Notes: a model not told the origin generated them from the sequence alone. Positions 1-9,325 are shown, counted from the stretch's first letter. The stretch: 64,000 bases of DNA from Hsuehochloa calcarea (GCA_036346395.1 CM070598.1:5377517-5441516), one strand, 5' to 3'. Numbers and translations are program-made.

Positions 1-2
1 AT

Positions 3-345
3 GATAGATTTAAGGGCCTAAAGAATCTCGATGAGCTTTGTACTAAGCTTGTTGAAACAAGGAAACATGACATTTACAAGTTGGTTTGTTTGCTTCTCAA
101 ATTCGTATTGCTCCTACCTTGTTTGCTTCTCAAATTCGTATTGCTCCTACCGGTGAATACGACCAGCATTGAAAGAGTATTTTCGGCGATGAATATTGTG
201 AATAACAAGTTGAGAACTAGTATGAACGATCAAGTATTGAATGATTGTTTAGTCACCTTTATAGAGTGAGATATCTTCTCGAAGATTAGTGATGATGATA
301 TAATCAAGTGTTTCCAAGGAATGAGACCGCGTCGTGTGGTCTTTG
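3..345 (+). pseudogene. hAT transposase C-terminal dimerisation region, broken
   Basis: The frame is open from the window edge to a TGA at 267-269. It ends in a recognisable hAT C-terminal dimerisation block, with the hallmark SIERVFSAM (about codons 55-65 of the visible frame) followed by NKLR and LNDCLVTFIE. After the TGA the same frame continues as DIFSKISDDDII, which in relatives follows an arginine, so the stop looks like a CGA to TGA mutation. In intact relatives this domain sits at the end of a 600-800 residue protein and mediates transposase dimerisation; only the tail is in this window. A 33-bp in-frame duplication lies just upstream of the conserved motif. Non-functional as it stands. 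Confidence 0.75.
86..151 (+). repeat. 33-bp perfect tandem duplication inside the hAT frame
   Basis: Units 86-118 and 119-151 are identical and in frame (11 codons each), so the peptide CLLLKFVLLLP is doubled directly before the conserved dimerisation motif. The lack of divergence suggests a recent slippage or duplication event in an already decayed gene. Confidence 0.9.
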
Positions 346-1090
346 TCGATAGTTGGGTGTGGATTGCACCATATTTGGGTGAAAGGTGGAGAGAGTCTTC
401 TCAATCTTCTACTCATTCGTGGTTATCTTACCATAGAATTGAAGACTAGTACAAATTCTGTATAAATTCTAGCCATGCTGGGTCAGTGCTACGAACTCCT
501 GGTTCGTGATGCTAGTCATCTTCATATTTATGCAAAGAGTTCATAAAATTATTGCTGGTAATTTGTGTAAAATGGTTACAAAATTCTCATAATGCTTTTC
601 GAACTCCCGGTTCATGATCCCGTATTTTTCTATGTATTTTTCATGATTTACTGCTATTTTCAGTGATTAAAAGTAATATAAACAATCACAGATAATCAAA
701 ACCAATAAATACAATAAATAAATTGCATAGAAATAACAATGACAAAGTTAAACATGCTTCAAAAGTTCAAAATTTGAATTCATGGGGCCCTTTTCTCCTA
801 GAAAAGGAACTTTATGTGATTTCTGCAATTTTCACGTGTTAAATCGCGAAATTTCAGTCCTGCGAAAAACTTTAGCATAATTTTTTTATTTCTAGGGGGT
901 TTTCTGCAAAAAAAAATCATGAAACTTCCTCGTAATTTTTAGAATTCTGGAGGTTAATCTACAAATTTCTAGGATTTCCTTTTCTCTTTTTTCCAAAAAT
1001 TTTCGGACTGGTCAAACCATCCTGGGCTTCATGGGCTTGCCTTCGGCCCACATGGCCCAAGCGGCGGCTTCAAAGTCGGTGCTAGCATTT
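346..1090. other. AT-rich stretch without a gene
   Basis: No coding frame with family resemblance. Two similar phrases, starting with CGAACTCCTGGTTCGTGATG near 492 and CGAACTCCCGGTTCATGATC near 600, are the only repetition seen. Short A and T homopolymers occur near 880-920. Probably transposon-derived filler. Confidence 0.5.
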
Positions 1091-2056
1091 CTCCTAGAAT
1101 CGTGTCTCATAGGCGGCAGCGCCTATGTGCGTGGCCGGTCGGGTGTTCAAGCCCGGCGGTGCTCCGGCGGTGTGTAGGCGTGGCATACGGGCGGCAACCG
1201 TCTGAAGGTGGCACATTGCGGCGGTCGGCGATTCGAGGTGGCAGCGGCGCGCGAGCTCCATGGTGGTCGGCTTTGGCGGCTTCATGCCGGCGACGAGGCG
1301 GCGTGGTGCAACGCGTTCATGCGACGATGGCCGATCGGCGCGACGGCGAGGCGGCCGCATGTAGGAGCCGATCAGCGGCAGCCTCTGTGAGAGACGGCGG
1401 TTTCGGAGCCCCATGTGGGAGGCGGCGGTGCGGCGCGAGGCTCGGGCGCCGGCTTTACACGCGACGATCGCTCCATGGCGACGGCGCTTCCCATCCCCTT
1501 GTTTTTCTTTTCTTTTTTTTTTTTTGCTTCGGGCTATGTCGTGGTCGTGCGTCATTGCTGCGCTGGTGGTGGTGTGGCCCGACGGCCATGCGGGGCGCTC
1601 GCCGAAGGTTGCGCCGTGCGCGCGGGTGGTGGAGCGGCTCCAGGTCGATGATGGCTCATGCGGGCACGGGTGCGGCCGGCGGGCATGCAGGGCGGTGCCG
1701 ACTTCGGGCGATGGCGTGGAGACGAGCCCATGTGCGGCTGTGGAGGCCGGCGATGTCCTGGCTTCAAGCTGGCGACAGTGTGGGGGGAGCCCGTGTGGGG
1801 GCGCCGGCAGGCCATACGGGGCTGTCGAAATTTTTCTCTATGTTCATGCGAGTCACTGTTTATGCAATTATCGTTCGTACAATTACCGATCGGCTTGACC
1901 GGCGACTTCAAGTCAGCTCGCGATAGATTAGAACGTATTTGCAATTTTCAATCTACGGCACAATCGACATCCACTTTTTCATACAACCTACCGATCGACA
2001 TTGTGTCGGTGACTTCAAGTAGGCTCACGGTAGATTACAGCGGATTTGCACCGTAG
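1091..2056. other. GC-rich block with overlapping spurious ORFs
   Basis: About 1 kb of strongly GC-rich DNA is open in several frames on both strands (for example 1102-1926 plus and 1552-1944 minus). The predicted peptides are Arg/Gly/Ala-rich and low in complexity, with no domain motif. From about 1860 the sequence turns into repeat-like DNA, with two related phrases about 102 bp apart (near 1899 and 2010, both around GACTTCAAGT). It probably belongs to the retroelement whose LTR lies at 2182-2452, as leader or untranslated region. I do not call a gene. Confidence 0.5.
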
Positions 2057-2181
2057 AAAAATAAATCTAGAAAGCCAAATTTGCATAATTGAAAGCGGTC
2101 TAGAAAAAATGATTCAATCTACGATAGTCGTTCTTCGACGGTTACCTTTCGATCCGGGGAGAGTCAATTGTGCTGATAACG

Positions 2182-2452
2182 TGTTGAGGAATCGTCGCTG
2201 GCGAGTCCAGTCCGAGCGATTACCTCGTAGACAAACTCAGAATCGTAAGAACGATGCAAGAATACAAGAACAGAATCGTAGATTGAACACAGAGATGTAG
2301 GAGGCTTCTTACTTCTCTTTATTGCTCTTCATACGATCAGTCTTTTATAATAACTAGCACCCCCTATATATAATTTACAGATCTTGCTAAGGTTTGTGAT
2401 GAGATGCTCATATATAGATCGACTGCTGAGCCAAACCTATAGTCTCCTAACA
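2182..2452 (-). mobile_element. Short Copia-type LTR, minus orientation
   Basis: A 271-bp block starts TGTTGAGGAATC and ends CTCCTAACA, i.e. TG...CA. A TATA-like CTATATATAA lies near 2364. On the minus strand the sequence just after the LTR reads CGTTATCAGCAC (2170-2181), the usual primer-binding site of many grass Copia elements. On the other side, 2453-2475 is pyrimidine-rich on the plus strand, hence a polypurine tract-like GTGGGGGAG upstream of the LTR on the minus strand. No matching second LTR was found. Family not named. Confidence 0.65.
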
Positions 2453-2475
2453 TCTCTCACCCTTCTCCCCCACTT

Positions 2476-3734
2476 GTTCCTCCATCCCCTCCCTAATAAG
2501 CCAGAGCTAGGAGCGATTAGATTTGTTCTCACTTCGCATGTGATCAATCTCTGCTTATCCGTAGGGGGATCAAGCCGAAACCCGCGGCCGGGGTGGCTAG
2601 CTACTGGCCAGCGCGCAACGCGGCCGGGCCGCGCTGCACCGAGACCTAGCCAGTGCGCGCCGTGCAACGGACGGGAGTCGAGCGGCGACGCGCTCGATTG
2701 GGCTGACACATCGTGTCGTCGTCTTTGCATCAGGTCCTTCAAAGATGCATGGGCCCAAGCCAGTTTAAATTCATGTTAGATCCATGGGCCCTATCCTTCT
2801 AGTTCAAGGTGGTGCCTAGGGCCTAGGTGCAACCGTGCCCGTGCGAGCAACGGCGGGCATGCGCGACAAATTAAGGCGAAGACGGCCAGTGCGGCGACCC
2901 GGCCGGCAGCGTCGTTCCACAGTTGGTGGCCACGGCAGATCGGCGTGGGGGTATCCCGGCGGCGGCGCAATTCAGACACTACTACCCTGCTACATGTGCG
3001 TGGGGACAACAAAAAAACCTCAGCGGTCTGTAGCTGTGTAGACCTCCTCTCCTGCGAAAACTGGAAACGAGCTAGCGTATGGTGCAACTCGTTTGGCTCA
3101 TCATACATAAAATGCATTGATGGACGGGGTACGGTATCGCGTATCTGCGCGCCGCACAGCACAGGCTGTGCTCCTCGATGGTCGATGCAGGGCAGCCTTG
3201 CAATTGTAGGCGCAGGACCACACCGCGCGCGCGACGACGACGACGACGACGACGCAACGCACGCCATTGGCGACCAACACGAATCGCAACGTAATAATGC
3301 AAACGCGTACGTACGCACCTGCATGGCACTGCACCACTTCCGCCTGCAAACAAATGGCCGCAAATTTAGTCTTGGCTCAAACATCCATCTTCCCTTTGGT
3401 TTTATCTTCTCGGATAGCACAAGTGTTTCAGGTCTTGGATGACATCTAGTGTTGATTTGAATGAATTAGCATTGAAAATATGTCCTGTTCTGGAGTTTAA
3501 CTTCGTTGACCTTTCTGGTAGTGTACGTGGTAGCTCTATTTTCGTAAACTAGTTCTGTCATTATGCGTGCCTTCATCAGCAAGCGGAAAGATAGAAAATT
3601 TAAACAACGCTTCCTTTTGCAAACTAGCTGCACTGTTCGCAGAAATGCGAAAGTCTCTATGCATACGCACCTGACCCAGTACAGCACTTCGAGTACAGTA
3701 GAGAAATGGAGAGCAGCTTGCATTTAGTGATGGT
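2476..3734. other. GC-rich to mixed intergenic DNA
   Basis: No supported gene. 2560-2990 is GC-rich with spurious ORFs on both strands. 3000-3700 is mixed composition with a trinucleotide microsatellite. The 209-residue minus frame at 2791-3420 has no recognisable motif and owes part of its length to the repeat. Confidence 0.45.
3232..3254 (+). repeat. (CGA)n microsatellite
   Basis: Nearly eight perfect CGA units, preceded by a short CG-alternating run (CGCGCGCG). Confidence 0.95.
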
Positions 3735-4116
3735 CAGATGGGTTGTGCCGGTCAGGCAGGCTCGAGGCACGACACTGTTGATCCAGCCCAGACACAACAC
3801 ATCACACAATGTTTATGGACCTTGCTGGCACGGCATAAAGGCATGTGTCGTGCTTGGGCTGCACCCTTGGCACGATGGGCTGGCCCGGCCCAACATGAGG
3901 CCAACACGGCCCGTTTGGCCCGTGTGCGGAGAGGCCGAGGCAGCAAGGGAGGGAGGGAGGAAGATAGCCGGCGAGGGAGGGAGGAGGAGGGCGGGGCGGC
4001 GCCGACGCGAAGGAAGGAGAAGGGGTGGCGAAGGGGCGCACATGCGCGGTGACGACGAGGAGAGGAGGAGGGTGGGGGTGCCAGCGGGCGGTGCGGAGGG
4101 AGGAGAAGGTGGCGGG
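3735..4116 (+). mobile_element. Left (5') part of hAT#1, split by the TR-GAG insertion
   Basis: GC-rich subterminal region with many GGCC/GGCACG-type motifs in both orientations (CTGGCACGGC, CTGGCCCGGCCC, GGCCCGTGTG), like the subterminal DNA of hAT#2 (21580-21705). It is followed by the GGAGGGAGG-rich stretch that resumes at 14421 on the far side of the retroelement (GGGAGGAGAAGG on both sides). The exact hAT terminus is not certain; I place it near 3735. The link to the transposase at 15.0-16.0 kb is inferred from this continuity. Confidence 0.6.
4112..4116. repeat. Target-site duplication, left copy (GCGGG)
   Basis: Five bases immediately before the 5' LTR, identical to 14421-14425 immediately after the 3' LTR. 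Confidence 0.93.
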
Positions 4117-4133
4117 TGAAAGATCTAGACCCG

Positions 4134-4150
4134 CCATTATGAGTTAATGG
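4134..4150 (+). repeat. Hairpin at LTR start: CCATTA-TGAGT-TAATGG
   Basis: A perfect 6-bp stem with loop TGAGT, 17 bases inside the LTR. The same hairpin occurs at 4691-4707 and, in the 3' LTR, inside the large polypurine-tract stem-loop (11773-11866). Confidence 0.85.
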
Positions 4151-4640
4151 AGTGTTTTGGTGATTAATGACAAATCCAAATATGAGACTAACTCTTTTAT
4201 CAAGTATCATCTTTATGTAGTCTCATTTGGATATAAAGGTGAAACACAACGAGGTATGCAATCGACATCTCAATTTATATAATGTTGCATTTCTCGGATC
4301 CAAAATATAGGATTGAACTCAACCTTAAGTTAAACTTGAATATGTGCATATGACCTCATTACACATTTGTGTATGCACACATTTAGGGGGAGTTTTATCC
4401 TATACTTTGTGGTTTCATTAGTATTGATCCATATTCCATTTTCCACATATACTAAGGATCTTTACGTTGAAACAAAACCTTTGAGTATACAAAACTTGTG
4501 TAGTTCGTATATACTCATGTTATGAGTATATAGAACTTGTGTAGTTCTTGTATACTCATGTTAGAGTATATATATAACTTGTGTAGTTTATATACTCAAT
4601 TGTTCTCTCATTTATCATCATTAAATTTATGAAAATTTAA

Positions 4641-4734
4641 GTGGTTATCATCAATTACCAAAGAGGGAAAGATTGAGGTATCTTGTCCCACCATTATGAG
4701 TTAATGGTATGGTGTGGTAATTAATGATGATCAC
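4641..4734 (+). repeat. Internal degenerate copy of the polypurine/LTR-start stem-loop
   Basis: Arms 4641-4660 and 4715-4734 pair over 20 positions: 17 Watson-Crick, two G-T and one C-A mismatch. They enclose CAAAGAGGGAAAGATTGAGG, a weathered version of the element's polypurine tract plus first LTR bases, and the inner hairpin CCATTA-TGAGT-TAATGG. The layout and the position of the single C-A mismatch match the functional junction at 11773-11866, so this is an internal duplication of the LTR's own 5' border. Confidence 0.8.
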
Positions 4735-4752
4735 ATTGTGGAACTAACATTT

Positions 4753-5050
4753 TCCATGAGTTGGATATACGAGGTTATGTTCGGGATGATGAAGACTTGG
4801 GATGATCATGAGTTGATCATCAAGTCAAGAGCTTGGTGTAAATGATGCATCATGAGTTGATGCTTATCAAGAAGAGATGATCATGAGTTGATCATCAAGA
4901 CAAGAGAAGACCCATCATGTGTTGATGGAGGTCAAGTGAAGGATCGCATCATGTGTTGATGCATGTGAAGACTCGGGATGGAGAAATCATCATGTGTTGA
5001 TGATGTTCAAGACAAGATCCCGAAGTGAAGAAATCATCATGAGTTGATGA
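4753..5050 (+). repeat. Array of short hairpins with TGAGT/TGTGT loop (family A)
   Basis: Eight perfect stem-loops of one design, with arms joined by TGAGT or TGTGT: TCCA/TGGA (4753-4765), GATGATCA/TGATCATC (4801-4821), GCATCA/TGATGC (4847-4863), GATGATCA/TGATCATC (4876-4896), CCATCA/TGATGG (4912-4928), GCATCA/TGATGC (4946-4962), ATCATCA/TGATGAT (4986-5004), TCATCA/TGATGA (5034-5050). Stem sequences differ but arms stay complementary while the loop hardly varies. AACT-TGTGT-AGTT forms of the same design occur at 4494-4590. The array recurs at about 12410-12740 and 38890-39270. Confidence 0.88.
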
Positions 5051-5302
5051 GTGTCAAAGTTAAAGACCGGACTTGAAGTGTTGATGTGCGTCATCAAGCT
5101 TCAAGAAGATGCAAGGCAAAGGTATGACCACTAGGGCTAAGGATGTGTTCCTAGTCTTTTACCGGTCTTGGTGTTTGGTTGGAAGACCGGATTGCTAGTA
5201 TAGGTTGCCGTACTATTAAGAGGGGTCTTAACTAGTAGTTTGAGTTAGTCATGTGTTGATAGCTCATTATATTTGCTCTAACTCATCTAGGCATGATGCT
5301 AT

Positions 5303-5542
5303 TTATTTGCGAATGTGTTTTGCAAATAATCGAGGCTCATGCATAACCCTTGTAGCATGTGACTTAAGTTTGCAAATGCGTTTTGCAAATGGTGTAAGTC
5401 CATGTACCTTATTCCTTGTGATGAGTATTCTAAGGGTTAGCAAATGTGTTTTGTAACCTCATCGAGAATATCGTCTTTGAAACCTTGTCGAAAATTGCAT
5501 TCAAATGAGCGAATGTGTTTTGCCATTTGAAGTGGTGCAATT
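5303..5542 (+). repeat. Array of four hairpins with loop RAATGYGTTTT (family B)
   Basis: TTATTTGC/GCAAATAA (5303-5329); TTTGC/GCAAA enclosed by GACTTA/TAAGTC (5361-5400); GGTTA/TAACC (5435-5458); and AATTGCA plus TTCAAATG paired with CATTTGAA plus TGCAATT (5493-5542). Each stem meets an 11-base loop GAATGTGTTTT or AAATGYGTTTT. In the diverged LTR fragment at 39510-39750, the third and fourth hairpins keep the loop but have different, still complementary stems (AAGTT/AACTT and TCAATT/AATTGA). Confidence 0.85.
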
Positions 5543-5935
5543 GGCTTTGGCTCAGAAACTACGGTCGGACGGCGGTGGTCACCGGTCGGACCGGTGGCAA
5601 ATCGGTCCGACCGGTGTGCTACGGGCGGTCTGACCGATTACACTTGAACCGATTTCCTTGTGCGGAAGTTCATTGTTGTAAAATCGAGCTTCGCGGTGAG
5701 GAAGTTCGGAGTTCGAGCGAACGGTTTTTCGAGAGCTCCCATTTTGGGGACTTAGCCAAATTCGAGGGCGGTCGGACCGCCAAAGACGCGGCGATCGGAC
5801 CGATATCTCGTGGTCCGACCGCCGATCATGGCGGTCGAGCGGCAGAAGGCCCAACGGCTACTTTTCTAGCCGTTGGCGCGTAAAGCGATCCGACCGCCAT
5901 TGGTTGGCGGTCGAGACCGACCACTGGTCGTTTTG
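5540..5935 (+). repeat. GC-rich palindrome block (GGTCGGACC type), hypervariable between LTRs
   Basis: Many short palindromes built on GGTCGGACC/GGTCCGACC plus a 10-bp hairpin CCAACGGCTA-CTTTTC-TAGCCGTTGG (5851-5876). This block differs much more between the two LTRs (13230-13610) than the sequence on either side. In the LTR fragment at 39750-40200 the corresponding interval is built instead on GGAAGTTCC-type palindromes. Confidence 0.75.
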
Positions 5936-5975
5936 ATGGAATCTTCTCCCCAACGGCTAGTTTTTGTGTGTGGGC

Positions 5976-5983
5976 TATATATA
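5976..5983 (+). promoter_or_regulatory. TATA box of the LTR promoter
   Basis: TATATATA in the context GTGTGGGCTATATATAGACA; conserved at about 13649-13656 in the 3' LTR and 40210-40217 in the LTR fragment. By the usual 25-35 bp spacing, transcription would start near 6010, making upstream sequence U3. Confidence 0.7.
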
Positions 5984-6073
5984 GACACCTTGGCCGGTTG
6001 GGAGAAGTTGCTGGTGCCATTGTTAAGTGATACACTCATTCTTTGAGCTAAGAGCAAGTCTCTATTCTCTTTT

Positions 6074-6182
6074 GTGCATGTGTTGCACTTGGTGAGACTA
6101 GAGAGCAAACCCTAAGTGCATGTGTTGCCTTAGGTAGTGGATTGTGTATCCACGTGGCGTTGACACTTGATTAGTTCAAGTG
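6074..6182 (+). repeat. Hairpins downstream of the LTR promoter (family C)
   Basis: GTGC-ATGTGTT-GCAC (6074-6088); CCTAAG/CTTAGG with inner GC/GC around ATGTGTT (6111-6134); GTGGAT-TGTGT-ATCCAC (6137-6153); CACTTGA-TTAGT-TCAAGTG (6164-6182). The first three reuse the ATGTGTT/TGTGT apex of families A and B. They would lie in the transcript leader if the TATA box at 5976 is used. Confidence 0.8.
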
Positions 6183-6750
6183 AAAGTTTGGATTTGTTAC
6201 TCTTGGTGTTTGCCGACACCTAGACGGCGTGGAGGCGTCGTGCTCGGTGACCTTCTCAAGAAGCTTGTGAGAAGGCCCGACGGTTGTGAGTGGTTTGGTG
6301 CTCGCCATCTCGGGAGTGGAGGAAGAGCAACCATAGTTGAGCGAGGTGTTGGTTCGGTTTGGAACCGGTCCAAGTGTTGGACTTACCTCGGAGGTGTGTG
6401 CTCATTTGAGGAGCCGGTCCAACGCGGGTTGGGCTTACCTCAACGTGGATTAGGGGAGACCGGCAAGTCTCCGAACACCACGGTAAAACATAATCGTGTC
6501 ATCTTGTTTTTACTTGTGCTTTACTTTGAGCTATTTACATTCTTGCTTTAATTGCTTATATATCTTGTATGATTGCTCATATTGTATTGTGTTCATTTTG
6601 TCGGTGCACTTAGTTGAGCCTAGTTGTTTTAGGTTTTAATTGTGCAAAACCAATTCGATATTAGCTTCGCATTTATATATTGGTTTAGCGCGATAGATTT
6701 TTAAAACCGCCTATTCACCCCCCTCTAGTCGGCCACCTCGATCTTACAAG

Positions 6751-6762
6751 TGGTATCAGAGC
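6751..6762 (+). promoter_or_regulatory. Primer-binding site (initiator-Met tRNA type)
   Basis: TGGTATCAGAGC, two bases after the 5' LTR. This is the standard minus-strand primer site of plant Copia elements. Confidence 0.92.
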
Positions 6763-6805
6763 TTGGTCTCTCATTTATTAGACTTAACCGTCTAGAGAGT
6801 AAAGG

Positions 6806-8188
6806 ATGGCAACTAGAGATTTAGTGCACCTAGGTGAAGCACCTATATTTGATGGCACAAATTATGCTCAATGGAAAATCCGCATGTCTTGTTATTTTAG
6901 GGCCATGAGTCCAAAAATATGGCGGATTGTAGATGTAGGCTTTTCTCCTCCATTGGATCTTTTGCTCCAACCATTGAGGAAGAGAAATGCTTACATCTCG
7001 ACGCTCAAGCTACTAACGCCTTATTTAGTGCTTTGGCGTAGACCTTTTTGATGCCATATGCAATCTCAAGAACGTTCATGAGATGTGGACATATATTCAA
7101 GATCAATATGAATTATCCACTTCAACTAGTGATGATTGCACACAAGAATGGATGTCGGAAGAAGAATGCTCAACTTCAAGCTCCGACAACGAAAATGAGG
7201 ACTCCTCAACTCCTCCACATCAACTCAATGCTTCATGGCTAAAGGTAATAATGAGGTAAACGAAAATGAAGAACCCACCTATGATGAGTTGATGGAAATG
7301 TTAGAATACTTAAATGAATATCTTGGCAAGGAGAAGTCAAAATTCAAAGTCTTGAAGAAAGAATTTCTTTCTCTCAAGGATTCTTATGAAGAGCTAAAAG
7401 AAGCTCATGAGACTCTCCTTCTCAAGGATCTTAATAAGTCCAAGGTGGATATAGGCATTACATGCAAGTTATTAGATGATATGCCATGCTTAGTTCCTAC
7501 ATCTTGCATCTCATCTAAGGCTAATGTATCCACCTCATGTGAGGATTTAATTGATATGCCTTGTTGCTCCAAAATAGATGCTACTATTTCCTCCATATCT
7601 TGCAATACTAACATTGTAGAGGAAAACAATGAGCTCAAGGCCCAAGTCAACAAATTGAAGAATGACTTGGAAAGAGGCCTAAAAGGGAAGGCCACTCTTG
7701 ACGATATATTGAGCAAGCAAAGACGCTTGCAAGATAAGAGTGGAATTGGCTTCACTCCTAAGAAAAAGGAGACAAGCAAGACAAGGCACAATGCAAGGCA
7801 CACGAAGAATATCAAGTGCCATGGATGCAAAGGAAAGGGCCACTTCGCCTCGGTGTGTCCTAACAAGATGAATGACAAGCAATTGTCATCAAAGAAGAGG
7901 CAAACCGGCAAGGAGCAAGTAAAGAAGGTAAAAGATGAATACAAACTTCGAACTTGCTATAATTGCCGGGAAAAGGGACATATGAGTAAGGATTGTCCCA
8001 AAGGTATCACTCCTAAGCCCATTATTTATAATGATCAATATTTGCTTAGGAAGGATATTAATGGCAATGTGTTTGCTAGAATAGTTAGTACACATAAAAC
8101 TGATGCTAGGGCCATTTGGGTGCCCAAATCTATTGTGACTAACATTCGTGGACCCAACCTAGTTTTGGGTACCAAAGCGCTTAAATAA
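6806..8188 (+). pseudogene. gag of the TR-GAG element, N-terminal half frameshifted
   Basis: The start at 6806, 44 bases after the primer site, opens with the typical Copia Gag N-terminus (IFDGTNYAQWKIRM, then IWRIVDVGF). The frame is lost near 6960, resumes in a second frame to a TAG at 7039-7041, moves to a third frame (7047-7257), and returns to the original frame at 7235-8188 (317 residues). That last part has a coiled-coil-like, Lys/Glu-rich stretch (residues about 10-65 and 125-160) and two CCHC knuckles: CHGCKGKGHFASVC (about 192-205) and CYNCREKGHMSKDC (about 239-252). It ends with WVPKSIVTN, where related elements pass from Gag to protease; here it stops. Gag normally forms the particle and packages RNA. 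The breaks may be real or single-base sequence errors. Confidence 0.85.
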
Positions 8189-9230
8189 TGAATAGGTACT
8201 TGGAAAGGCATTGGATGTTTGGCTCATATGAAGAGGTGGACGGATCACCATATGCAAAATTGGAGCCAAGCCTAAGGATAATCATGTCGTATCATAAGCC
8301 AATGCCATTTCGGTAACAAGTACTTACATTGAAGTATCTAGCCCTTATGCCTGTGTAGGTTGCATTTCATGAAAATTATTTTAAAAGGGTGTTCTTGCTC
8401 TATGTTCATAATGTTCATTATTAATCTCTTGAGCAAGATGGTTGTGACACATTAAGGGGGAGTGCTAAATCATAGCCATGTATATCACATCCCTAAATGT
8501 GCCCAAATAAATTAAGTGCTAGTATTGCTTTTCAAAAATAAGCCTTTTAGCCAAAAGTCAAAAATTTGATAACTATTAGTAATTCTTTGAAAAATTAATT
8601 GCAAAATGTATACAAATGCTTTTGAAAGGTTTACCAAAGGTTTTGGCTTTAGAAAAACCTATTTTAAGTAAAAATGCATTTCTAGCCAAAATCCTACATT
8701 ATAGTATCTTGTTTTTGACATAAACTAGATTTTTGTGTAAAATCTATTCTAAAAGGAATTTGAAAATCTTACCAAAAGGAAAATCCTAGAGTTGGTTATT
8801 CTAAACATTTTTGGTATTCAAAGGATTTTCAAAAGACCAACCTAGAAAAAGATATTTGATTTTCAAACTCGTCCAAAATACTAATATGACCTAAGTGGTC
8901 ACTTTCTAGCACTTAAGTGAGTTTTTCCATATGAACCAAAATTCTTCATATGAATATGTTTATAATGGTATTTATGACTCATACATGCAATTGGATGCTT
9001 TAAAATTCATCATTTGCTCAATTTGGATCTTTTGATGAAAGTTCATGGAAATATGTTTCTTTTCCGAAAACCAAAAGCTTAATTTATAAAAACTATTTTA
9101 AATTTTATTTTTATGGGCTATATAAGTTGGAAATACTCCAAAGATGTTTATTTGATTGATTGTGCAAAGATTTGGAGTAAAATACAACAATTCCTTCTTT
9201 TCTTCAAATCCCAAGATCAATCCTTGAAGT

Positions 9231-9325
9231 GTCAGAATAATCGGAACTACCGGCACTCCAGGTTCGGAACTTCCGATGTCCGGAACTTCCGCACATTAGT
9301 TGGCGGAACTTCCGATTGTTCTGAC
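9231..9325 (+). repeat. Inverted repeat enclosing GGAACTTCC-type palindromes
   Basis: Arms 9231-9246 (GTCAGAATAATCGGAA) and 9310-9325 (TTCCGATTGTTCTGAC) pair over 16 positions with a single G-T pair. The enclosed bases contain three TTCGGAACTTCC/GCGGAACTTCC-like motifs. These match the motif type in the LTR fragment at 39750-40160, not the GGTCGGACC type in this element's own LTRs. Confidence 0.8.

Larger units (their letters stand above)
4117..6748 (+). repeat. 5' LTR of the TR-GAG element
   Basis: A 2632-bp LTR, near-identical to 11806-14420 and clearly related to the fragment 38578-40586. It holds, in order: a hairpin at its start (4134-4150); a degenerate copy of the polypurine/LTR junction structure (4641-4734); a run of short hairpins with loop TGAGT or TGTGT (4691-5050); a second hairpin set with loop RAATGYGTTTT (5303-5542); a GC-rich palindrome block (5540-5935); a TATA box (5976-5983); and a third hairpin set with loop ATGTGTT or TGTGT (6074-6153). 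The 3' end has the stretch CACCCCCCTCTAGTCGG. Differences from the 3' LTR outside the palindrome block are mostly one- to three-base indels. Confidence 0.93.

Noticed and set aside
1102..1926. A 274-residue plus-strand frame.
   Set aside because: Arg/Gly/Ala-rich low-complexity translation in a GC-rich block where frames on the other strand are equally open; no domain motif.
4801..5050. The regularly spaced repeats resemble a CRISPR-like array at first glance.
   Set aside because: The repeats are short hairpins of varying stem inside a plant LTR, spacers are neither unique nor of constant length, and the genome is eukaryotic.
6751..6762. A tRNA gene suggested by the tRNA-like TGGTATCAGAGC.
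   Set aside because: Only the short primer-binding complement is present; no cloverleaf or A/B boxes around it.
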